Positions 1-8,000 of a stretch of DNA of 10,997 bases are shown here, piece by piece. The notes beneath the pieces were generated by a model, which saw only the letters and a list, made by a program, of their open reading frames with translations, made no database searches and was not told where the DNA came from. A program made the position numbers and the translations under genes. Location of the stretch: positions 1-10,997 of the forward strand of contig VEPB01000123.1 in the NCBI GenBank assembly GCA_012026715.1, in the 5' to 3' direction. Source of the stretch: Methylococcaceae bacterium (GTDB lineage: Bacteria > Pseudomonadota > Gammaproteobacteria > Methylococcales > Methylococcaceae). Position 1 is the stretch's first letter. Each line of letters begins with the position of its first letter.

Positions 1-94
1 ACTGCCTCACAACTGGAAGCCGGCCGATACATGACAACCCATGGCTAGCTGATCCAGCTCCATAGGGAAAGAACGCGCTCCGGCGGACGGTTAC
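1..94 (+). mobile_element. Right end of an IS66-type element (transposase C-terminus plus terminal repeat)
   Basis: Positions 2-34 read in frame as LPHNWKPADT followed by a TGA stop. This resembles the extreme C-terminus of IS66 TnpC transposases, which commonly end in an L-L-P-W/H-x-W type motif. Sixty bases further on, 82-94 reads GGCGGACGGTTAC. On the minus strand this is GTAACCGTCCGCC, close to the IS66-type end GTAAGCGTCCGGC found twice at the other side of the window (10383 and 10902). A transposase stop followed by a short non-coding tail and an inverted repeat is the expected layout of an IS66 right end. Only ten codons are visible, so the family call rests mainly on the repeat. The eight bases just outside, 95-102, are GCACCTCG and would be one target-duplication copy; the other lies outside the window. 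Confidence 0.55.
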
Positions 95-205
95 GCACCT
101 CGGACCGAGCCATTTAGCCTACACGACTGGGTCATCTGACACAGTCACGGGAGGTCGATCACAGCAACCGTATTTTCACTGGCTTCAAGCCGCTGTTTTC
201 CGTTA

Positions 206-230
206 AAGCCGACGCTGCGGCTTGGTTTTT
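206..230 (+). terminator. Terminator-like hairpin with T-tract in the leader of gene 1
   Basis: AAGCCG (206-211) pairs with CGGCTT (218-223) across a six-base loop, and a run of five T (226-230) follows after GG. This looks like an intrinsic terminator. It could end transcripts entering from the upstream IS66-type element, or act as an attenuator for gene 1, whose start lies 73 bases downstream. A second AAGCCG at 187-192 and a GGCTT at 181-185 could form competing pairs with the same arms. Confidence 0.45.
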
Positions 231-290
231 GCTGAGTGTTGTCGGCTACCGGCGTCGCATCGACCGGACCGCACCATCCCGACGCAAAAC

Positions 291-295
291 AAGGA
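291..295 (+). promoter_or_regulatory. Ribosome binding site fixing the start of gene 1
   Basis: AAGGA lies seven bases before the ATG at 303. This is why the start is placed at 303 and not at the upstream in-frame TTG at 222. The protein beginning at 303 opens directly with a typical Sec signal peptide. Confidence 0.85.
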
Positions 296-302
296 AAAGA
301 AC

Positions 303-3300
303 ATGTCCCGATCGACCCGCTATGCCCTCACCGGCAGGATCTTCTTCTGCCTCTTGATCTGCTTTAGCCTCTTCGCCGAAGCCGCCTATGCCAAAGTCGC
401 GGGCTCCAGAATCACCATCACCCAGGCTAAATGGGCCAAGGGGGTGTTGTCGGTCAAGGGTTCGGTGCGGCATAGCACCGCCGTCAACGTCGATGTTTAC
501 GACAGCAGCGGCCGGTTGTTGGGGCAAGCGCCCGTCGATAGCCGGCACCGATTCACCCTCATGCGCAATGACCTGGATCGGCCGGAGTTGTTGTGTTCGG
601 TGCAGGCCAAGGCGACCGATGCCACCGCGACGGTGGCGGTGAAGGGCAAGCCCAAATCCTGCGCCAAGGTTCCCCACTGCAAGATCCTTTCGCCGGTGGG
701 CGGCGTGGCGGCGATGGTGAACACCGATGTCAGCTTTTCTGCCAAGGCCACCTTGAAGGACAAGAAGGCCGAGCCTCTGAAGATGGAGTGGGATTTTGCC
801 GGCGGCTCCATGGGCGAGGCGGTGCCAAATACCACACCCCAGATCTACCACCGCCCCACCGGCACCGACACCACGGTGCAGTTCGTCCGCGACAACGGCC
901 GCTACCGGGTACGGTTCATGGCCTGGGACCGGCAGAACCGTTATTGCGAGGACTCGGTGGAAGTGGTGGTGGGCACGCCGCCGGATACCAATACCGACTT
1001 CGCCGAGAAGGCGTTGCCGAATGTTCAAACCCTGGCGCAAGCCGCCCAGCAGTCCGCCCCCGCGAAGGGCGCGCCGCTGCAGGGCCAGGCCGGGGATTGG
1101 GTGGTACTGCCGTTCCAGGACTGGACCATGCAAAATTCCACCGATGCCAAGGCCCAGCCCAATGTGGTCATTCCCTTGGGGCAGCCGGTCAACAACATCA
1201 ATGCCGTGGTTTACGAGAAAGGCCGCCAACCCATGGTGGTGTCGTCCGCCAACAAGGCCAGCCTGTTCTACTCGGCATCCTCCAACCCCACCGATCCCGT
1301 CGGCCCCGACTCCATCAATACCACCAGCCGGAACTGGCCGAAGGACAAACCCTTGCAGCAAGCGACGGTGCAGAAGAGCGACTGGTTCGAGGTTTACGTT
1401 CGGCCGGAGGAACAAGTCAGTTGGCTGTCGCCGAACTATTACAGCTACAGCTACGCCGGTTTTCTCGATCCACAAGCGCTCACCAAGACCGATGAAGGTT
1501 TCCACAGTGAACATATCAACCCGGATCACGGCCGTTTCATGCCGGGAGTCGATGGCCCTTATGAAAAGAACGAACCGCAGGCCTTCAGCGGATTTGACGA
1601 TGCCCGCAACCATTTCGCCGCCAGCTTGCTGCCGAGCACCGACTTCGACGATAGCGGCCGGATCAACACCGACCCCCTGTTCCGCGTCGAAGCCCGCAAG
1701 AAGGACGGCACCACATTCAGCACGGACCTGGCCATTTCCGCCACCCGCGACATGCGCTGCCGCGCCTGCCATCTCACCGGCGGCATCGGTTCCAATCCGG
1801 CCTATGCCAATCAAGGCTATGCGCCTCTGGTCTATCACGAGGCCGAAAGCGACAGCCTGTTCGATCTGGAATATGCGGCCCTGGGCAACACCGCGCGGCT
1901 GCACAGCAACGTCGGCCCCTACATCGACCGCATGACTTTCGGCGCCGCCGGCACTCAGCACGAAAGCCGGCTGGTGAGTTTCGCCGGCCCCATCGCCTGC
2001 GCCAACAGCAACGGCGGCTGCCATTCTTCGGTGATGCAGTCCAACCCCTTCGGCCTGCCTTTGCCAGACCGCCACGGTGGCGGCTATTTGGCTTCCATCA
2101 TGCACGGCATCCACTCCCAATTTAGCTACAGCGACGCCAGCAAGACCGACATCGTACGCGCCAGCCAAAGGGGGCTCGGCAATGTCGAGTTCGGGGTGCC
2201 GGTGGGGCGCGACGATACCTTCTGGGATCCGAAAACCGGGTCGATGCCCGACACCCTGTTTCCGGTCAAATCCGCCGACGGCCAGATCCTCCCCATGGAG
2301 GACAACTGCCTGCTGTGCCACGGCGGCTTGCGCGAACAGAGCTATCGCGACCGCATGTACAGCGCGGGGGTGACCTGCTACCAGTGCCACGGTGGAAAGC
2401 GGTCGTTGGCAGGCGGTGGGATGTCGGCCACCCCCAATCCGGACGGCACCGGCAGCCGACGCCCCTGGATCGATGAACCGGATTGCGGCTCCTGCCACAC
2501 CGGCAACGCCAACCGAGGCCCGGCCTCCAACGACCAGTTTTACAGCGCCGGTGTCCTGAAGGTGGCGTTCGATGAAACCGATATCTCGGCCACGCCGCGT
2601 AAGCCCGATCCCGCCAATCCCGACGAAGTTCGATTTGCGGTTCCGATTTCGTCGCTAGAACTGGGCGACACCCAATACAACGCCGACGGAACCACCCAGC
2701 CCTTCGTCACCAAGAGCCGCTTGTACCGGCTCGGCAAGGACGAGCATGGCCAGATACCCTGCGCCGCTTGCCACGGCGCGGCCCACGGCATTTGGCCCAT
2801 GACCGACCCCAACGCCAACGACAACCTCACCTCGCTGGAACTGCAAGGCCACGCCGGCCCCATCACCGAATGCAAGGTCTGCCACACGGCCGATGCCTTC
2901 GCCGAGTTCGCCGATCTGGATCAGGGCATCCGGCCGGCCGATCCCAAAGTCGGCATCCTCGGCGGCCCCCACAACATGCACCCGGTCAACGACCCCAACT
3001 GGTGGCAGAACGCGGCTGCGGACACCACCCCCAACCAGAAAAGCGGCAAGGTCAACGGCGGCTGGCACAACGACTACGCCAAGATCCCCGGCCGCACCGG
3101 CGAGGATCAGTGCGCCGCCTGCCACGGCAACGACCACAAGGGCACCCGGCTCTCGAAAACGCCGGTGGACCGGGTGTTCGTCAACATCAAGGGTAAGACC
3201 GTCAAGGTTCCCGCCGGCACGCCCATCGGCTGCGACCTGTGCCACACCATCGAACGCAGCTGCACCGGATCGTCGGCGGCCGACTGCGGCCAGCCCTCCG

Positions 3301-4931
3301 ACAAGGTGGCCCAGTCGCTCAACCAGAAGCCGGTCATCACCTCCCCCGCTGAAACCCACGCGGTGTTCGGCGAGGACTACCATCACACCGTCACGGCCAC
3401 GGACCCGGAAGGTCACCAACTGACCTATGAAATCAGTGGGGGGCCGGAGACTGCCACTATCAGCGGGTCCGGGGAGGTGACCGTCACGGCAGCCGATGTG
3501 CTGGACTTTGGGCCGATCATGCACGACCGTACCTACCTGATGGTGGAGCACAACGTAATCGATCCGGAAGTTTTCGAATATTTCGTCACGGTCAGCGACG
3601 ATCAGGGGGCGAAAGCGGTGCAACGGGTGCGGGTCATTGCCAGCTGTCCGGCTGACCTGGTCTACGACATGGACCATCGGAACTGTGTCCCGGTGACGAT
3701 CACTTCCTATGTCAACGGAGTCGGTTTCAACGCCGGGGAAACCTTCCGGTTCCAGGTTCGAGCCCAACAACGCAGCGGCGCGCCGCTGGCCTACTCCCTG
3801 AAAAATCAGCCCGATGGCATGACCATCGACGGAAGCGGCCTGCTCCAATGGACGCCCAAGGCCGATCAGGGTGGCGACGTGACTGTTACCGTAACGGCCA
3901 CCGGGCAGACCGGCTTTGCCGAGCAGCAGATCAGCCTGAGTGTGTGTGCGGTCCCGGCGTTTTGGGATCCCGAGCAGGGCAAATGTGTCGGCCCCATCGC
4001 CTTCACCACCAAGCCCAACGTTTTGGCGGTGGCCAACGGCGACACCTACCATGGCGCGGTGGCGGTCAACCATCGGGACGGTTTGCCGGTGAACTTCAGC
4101 CTGCCGGTCAAGCCCGACGGGATGACCGTGGCCAAGGTGGACTCGACCAGTGCCACCATCGATTGGGTCGCTCAGGCCGTGGCTTCCGGACCGGTCAGCT
4201 TCACCGTCAAGGCCGAGGACGACAAAGGCGGTGCGGCGCAATTCGATTGGTTCGTCTACGTCTGCGTCGCTCCGGATGTTCCCGGCCGCCGCAACTGCGT
4301 CAACCCCATCCAGTTCAACGCCTGGCCCGAAATTTCTGGCCTTAGCGCGGGCGATACCTTCCGCTTCCAGGCCTCCGCCAGCCACGCCAAGAACCTGCCG
4401 TTGACCTACAGCCTCAGCGGCGCACCGGCAGGTATGACCATCGATCCGCAAACCGGGCAGATCGATTGGGTGGCAGTCGCCAACACCGATGGCAGCGTTA
4501 CTTTCAACGTCCTTGCCGCCGATAACGTCACACCGCAGGCCAGCAACTCCCAGACCATCCAACTGGCCGTCTGCGATGCCGGTATGCGATGGGACGGCGA
4601 CTTGGGCATCTGCCAGGGACCGGTGGTGATCGACCCGATTCCCGGATTGGGAGTGGACGTCGGCGCCACCCTCAACTACCAGGTGGTGGCCAGCGTGCCC
4701 GGCAACGGGACCATCGGCTACGGCCTGGCCGACCAGCCCGCCGGCATGAGCATCGACGACAAGGGGCTGATCAGTTGGCCTCACGCCGCCGTCGACCCCA
4801 ACGTCGGCCCCAATTTTGCCATCACGCTCATCGCCAGCTACGACCAGGGACGGCCGACGATGCAGTACGTAAATATCACCGTCTGCGAGGCGCCGGCTCA
4901 CTGGAACAAAGATAACCTGGCTTGCGAATAG
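303..4931 (+). CDS. Exported multiheme c-type cytochrome with five Ig-like repeats (gene 1)
   Basis: 1542-residue secreted electron-transfer protein. Residues 1-30 are a Sec signal peptide (charged start, hydrophobic core, AYA cleavage site). A small beta-rich module (about 39-125) leads to a PKD-like domain (about 126-225, WDFAGG at 163). The heme core has eight CxxCH motifs, with first cysteines at 486, 669, 692, 728, 820, 857, 937 and 977, plus an odd C566-x6-C573-H574. Many conserved histidines in the core could be distal ligands, as in bis-His multiheme cytochromes. From 1007 to the end come five Ig-like repeats of 99-123 residues, each closing with a pair C-x(10-12)-C. I see no transmembrane anchor, lipobox or sorting tail, so it is periplasmic or secreted across the outer membrane by an unseen system. 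Gene 2 follows after 70 bp, probably in one operon. Family assignment as a cytochrome is firm; partner, substrate and redox role are unknown. Confidence 0.95.
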   Translation: MSRSTRYALTGRIFFCLLICFSLFAEAAYAKVAGSRITITQAKWAKGVLSVKGSVRHSTAVNVDVYDSSGRLLGQAPVDSRHRFTLMRNDLDRPELLCSVQAKATDATATVAVKGKPKSCAKVPHCKILSPVGGVAAMVNTDVSFSAKATLKDKKAEPLKMEWDFAGGSMGEAVPNTTPQIYHRPTGTDTTVQFVRDNGRYRVRFMAWDRQNRYCEDSVEVVVGTPPDTNTDFAEKALPNVQTLAQAAQQSAPAKGAPLQGQAGDWVVLPFQDWTMQNSTDAKAQPNVVIPLGQPVNNINAVVYEKGRQPMVVSSANKASLFYSASSNPTDPVGPDSINTTSRNWPKDKPLQQATVQKSDWFEVYVRPEEQVSWLSPNYYSYSYAGFLDPQALTKTDEGFHSEHINPDHGRFMPGVDGPYEKNEPQAFSGFDDARNHFAASLLPSTDFDDSGRINTDPLFRVEARKKDGTTFSTDLAISATRDMRCRACHLTGGIGSNPAYANQGYAPLVYHEAESDSLFDLEYAALGNTARLHSNVGPYIDRMTFGAAGTQHESRLVSFAGPIACANSNGGCHSSVMQSNPFGLPLPDRHGGGYLASIMHGIHSQFSYSDASKTDIVRASQRGLGNVEFGVPVGRDDTFWDPKTGSMPDTLFPVKSADGQILPMEDNCLLCHGGLREQSYRDRMYSAGVTCYQCHGGKRSLAGGGMSATPNPDGTGSRRPWIDEPDCGSCHTGNANRGPASNDQFYSAGVLKVAFDETDISATPRKPDPANPDEVRFAVPISSLELGDTQYNADGTTQPFVTKSRLYRLGKDEHGQIPCAACHGAAHGIWPMTDPNANDNLTSLELQGHAGPITECKVCHTADAFAEFADLDQGIRPADPKVGILGGPHNMHPVNDPNWWQNAAADTTPNQKSGKVNGGWHNDYAKIPGRTGEDQCAACHGNDHKGTRLSKTPVDRVFVNIKGKTVKVPAGTPIGCDLCHTIERSCTGSSAADCGQPSDKVAQSLNQKPVITSPAETHAVFGEDYHHTVTATDPEGHQLTYEISGGPETATISGSGEVTVTAADVLDFGPIMHDRTYLMVEHNVIDPEVFEYFVTVSDDQGAKAVQRVRVIASCPADLVYDMDHRNCVPVTITSYVNGVGFNAGETFRFQVRAQQRSGAPLAYSLKNQPDGMTIDGSGLLQWTPKADQGGDVTVTVTATGQTGFAEQQISLSVCAVPAFWDPEQGKCVGPIAFTTKPNVLAVANGDTYHGAVAVNHRDGLPVNFSLPVKPDGMTVAKVDSTSATIDWVAQAVASGPVSFTVKAEDDKGGAAQFDWFVYVCVAPDVPGRRNCVNPIQFNAWPEISGLSAGDTFRFQASASHAKNLPLTYSLSGAPAGMTIDPQTGQIDWVAVANTDGSVTFNVLAADNVTPQASNSQTIQLAVCDAGMRWDGDLGICQGPVVIDPIPGLGVDVGATLNYQVVASVPGNGTIGYGLADQPAGMSIDDKGLISWPHAAVDPNVGPNFAITLIASYDQGRPTMQYVNITVCEAPAHWNKDNLACE
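421..814 (+). repeat. N-terminal module, DNA repeat copy 1 of 3
   Basis: This segment aligns without gaps to 5141-5534 in gene 2, and its first 306 bases align to 9932-10237 in the third copy. Long blocks are identical at the base level, including synonymous positions, for example around 428-450 and 490-520. It encodes the QAKWAKG to WDFAGGSMG part of the protein. The copies diverge strongly further downstream. Confidence 0.9.
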
Positions 4932-4944
4932 CGGCATGCGCCAA

Positions 4945-4962
4945 GGCACGGAAGAGCGTGCC
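4945..4962 (+). repeat. Intergenic hairpin between genes 1 and 2
   Basis: GGCACG (4945-4950) and CGTGCC (4957-4962) form a perfect six-pair GC-rich stem with loop GAAGAG. No T-tract follows, so it is not a standard intrinsic terminator. It could be an mRNA processing or stability element in a cotranscript. A similar hairpin precedes the third copy at 9745-9764, so it appears to belong to the duplicated unit. Confidence 0.55.
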
Positions 4963-5001
4963 CGGGTAACCATCAAGAACCAAAAATACCAGGAACATCC
5001 C

Positions 5002-8000
5002 ATGACCCTCACCAGCCCTTCCCGATGGCTCTCCACCGGTTGGCCCGAAACGATGTGTTCCGTGCCTCAGCACCTCCTGTTCATGCTGTTACTGTTGCCG
5101 GCCATGGCGACCGCGACGCCCAAACCCGCCGTCGCCATCTCCCAGGCCAAATGGGCCAAGGGGGTGTTGTCGGTGAAGGGTTCGGTGCGACATAGCGCTG
5201 CCGCCAGCGTCGATGTTTACGACAGCAGCGGCCGGTTGTTGGGACAGGCGCCCGTCGATGGCAAGCACCGCTTCGCCATCACCCGCAACGACCTGGATCG
5301 ACCGGAGCTGCTGTGCTCGGTGCAGGCCAAGGCGACCGACGCCGCGGCGACGGCGGCGGTTAAGGGCAGACCTAAGTCCTGCTCGAAAGCTCCGCAGTGC
5401 AAGATCCTCTCGCCGGTGGGCAGGGTGGCGGCGGCGGTGAATACCGATGTGAACTTCTCCGCCAAGGCGACGCTGAAGGACAAGAAGGCCCAACCCTTGA
5501 AAATTGAATGGGATTTCGCGGGCGGCTCCATGGGGCAGTCGACCGGCAATCCCCTCCAGGACAGTCATACCCGCCCCACAGGAACCGAAGCCACCGTCCA
5601 GTTCGTCCGCGACAACACCCGCTACCGGGTGCGATTCACCGCCTGGGACAAACAGAACCGCTATTGCGAGGACTCGGTGGAGGTTGTGGTCGGCAATCCA
5701 CCGGACACCCTGGAAAGTTTCCAGACCACGCTGTCCGAAGTGAAAGCCTTGGCACAGTCGTCCCGCGAATCAGCGCCGAACTCCAGCACCAACCTGGCGG
5801 GAAACACCGGCGACGAGGTGGTGCTGCCGTTTGAAAAGCGCTCCATGCAGTGCGGCCAGGAGGTGGAACTGATGCCGGCCACCTACGACGTTTATCCGGT
5901 GCCCTACAACACCGTCAATGCCTACGTCTACGAAAAGGGATTGCGCCCGGTTTTGCAAGGCGAGGACAAAGTCGAACTGACGTATGCCGCCGCCTCCAAT
6001 CCGGCCGACCCGGCCGGTGCCGATTCCATCAATTCCACCAGTCAGAACTGGCCGGTGGGAAAGAGCATGCTCGCCGCCAGCCTGAAGAAGGGCGAATTGT
6101 GGGACCGCTATCAGCGGCCCGCGGATCAGCTGCTGGCCGACGGTTACTTCAGCAGCACCCTGATCGAGTCCATGAGCGGTTACTCCCCGGAAATCGACGG
6201 AATGCACTCGCCGGTACCGGACGAAGGGGCCTATTTTGTCGGCGGCGATCCTATGGTTCCCGTCAACGCCGATCACGGGCGCTACATGCCCGGCATCGGC
6301 GCACCCTACGCCGAGAACCAGCCGCAGGCGTTCAGCGAATTCAGCGCCCAGAACAACTGGTTCAGCGCCAACTGGCTGCCGCTCACGGACATCGACGATA
6401 GCGGCCGGGTCAATCCGACCACCTTGCTACGGGTGCAGGTGCTGGACAAACAGACGCAAAAACCGGTGGCCACCACCGACGTCACCGTCACCTCCGGCAA
6501 GGACTTTCACTGCCGCGAGTGTCACACCCTGGGCAAGATCGGCGCCAACCCTGCAATCAAACGGACCAATACCGCCGGGGGCACCGACCTCATGCTGATG
6601 GCGAGCACCAGCGAGCGCGTCGAGGATCAGGAGTACGCGGCGGCGCTGAACATGGCATCCCTGCATTGGTTCAACGACGTACCGAACATGAACATGGGAG
6701 ACATGCACCCCGGCAAGGACACTCCAATTCTGATCGACATGCCGCGTACCGGCTGCATCGGCTACGGCATGTGCCACGGCGGCGGACCGACCACCTTTTC
6801 GCCGGATCAAAACAAGCTCACCAACAATTACTCCAGCAGCCGTGAAGGGCCCGGCTCGGTTGCCATGCACCGGATGCACGGCGCCTTGCAATACAACGAT
6901 GACAAGACCGACATCCTGCGCGACGAGAAAGGCCGCTACCGGTGCGCAGGGGGTGATAAGGCCGGCTGTTTGGATCCGAACCGGAGCCTATTCCCGGTCA
7001 AGGACACCAACGGCAACATCCTGCCCATGGAGGAGAACTGCCTGAAGTGCCACAGCGGCCAGCGCGAGCAATGCTACCGGGATCGCATGTACACGGCGGG
7101 CGTGACCTGCTACCAGTGCCATGGCGACATGCTGGCGGTCGGACAGGTTTACAAAAAATCCCAAGCCGGCCCGGACGGCAACCAATACCGCATGCACTGG
7201 CTGGATCAGCCGGAGTGCGGTTCCTGCCATACCGGCAGCGGCAATCAGGGGACGGATGGCAGCAACGGCTTCTTCAGCGCCGGCGTGAAGACCCTGGCTT
7301 TTGCCGAAAGCGATCCCGCCGCCACCCCCAATGCCGTCGACTGGACCAACCCCGATACGCGTCGGTTCGCGGTGCCTAGGACTGAATTGGAGCCCTGGGG
7401 GGCTGGCCAGGACTACAACCCCGTGTTGCGATCGCCACTGTATCGTTTAGGCAAAGATGTGCACGGCCAGGTGGCCTGTGCCGCCTGCCACGGTCCGGCC
7501 CATGGCATCTGGCCCAACCGGGCTCCGAGCGCCAACGACAACGTGACCGCCCTGGAATTGCAGGGGCATACCGGTTCGCTGCTGGAATGCAACGTCTGCC
7601 ATACGGCGGATTCCTTCGCCAAGATGGAGGACAACGACGAGGGGATCAAGGTTGTCGACGCCAAGGCCGGCGTATTGGGCGGCCCCCACAACCTGCACCC
7701 GATCTTCGATCCCAACTGGTGGAAAACCGCCGCGGACGATCCGGGCAACAGCGACGGTTCCACCAGTGGCGGCTGGCACAATGATTACGCCATCAAGGAA
7801 GGCCACGACCACGAAGACCAGTGCGCCGCCTGCCACGGCAACGACCACAAGGGCACTCGCTTGTCCAAGACGCCGGTCGACCGGGTGTTCGATTTCACTG
7901 ACCTTGCCGATCTGCCAGCGCTCAAAAAAGCCGGGATCAAACCCAAGGTCAAGGTGAAAGCCGGCACCCCCATCGGCTGCGACACCTGCCACAGCGTCGA

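Larger units (their letters stand above)
95..302 (+). other. Non-coding leader upstream of the first cytochrome gene
   Basis: This stretch between the presumed IS66-type right end and the first ATG contains no open frame with coding character. It holds the terminator-like hairpin at 206-230 and the ribosome binding site of gene 1. I could not assign a sigma-70 promoter with any confidence. The gene 1 frame is open back to a TTG at 222, but that start has no ribosome binding site, overlaps the hairpin, and would put 27 hydrophilic residues in front of a normal signal peptide. Confidence 0.5.

Noticed and set aside
222..302. Upstream TTG start for gene 1
   Set aside because: No ribosome binding site, overlap with the hairpin, and a signal peptide that begins naturally at the ATG at 303 with AAGGA upstream.
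246..2498. Long open frame of 750 codons on the minus strand opposite gene 1
   Set aside because: It mirrors the GC-biased third codon positions of gene 1, is Gly/His/Val-rich with no domain, and has no signal or ribosome binding site. It is a shadow of the real gene, whose heme motifs and repeats prove the plus-strand frame.
4929..4962. CRISPR or tRNA-like structure in the intergenic regions
   Set aside because: Only single short hairpins are present; no repeat-spacer array and no cloverleaf.
4936..5001. Upstream ATG start for gene 2
   Set aside because: It would add 22 charged residues before the signal peptide and sits in the hairpin region; AGGA at 4991 supports the start at 5002.
2655..5036. 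Long open frame of 793 codons on the minus strand across the end of gene 1
   Set aside because: Same kind of compositional shadow; the plus strand encodes the cysteine-paired Ig repeats here.
5053..5064. Lipoprotein signal in gene 2 (Cys shortly after an in-frame Met)
   Set aside because: The cysteine precedes the hydrophobic core instead of following it, so there is no lipobox. The LLPAMATA stretch is a normal signal peptidase I site.
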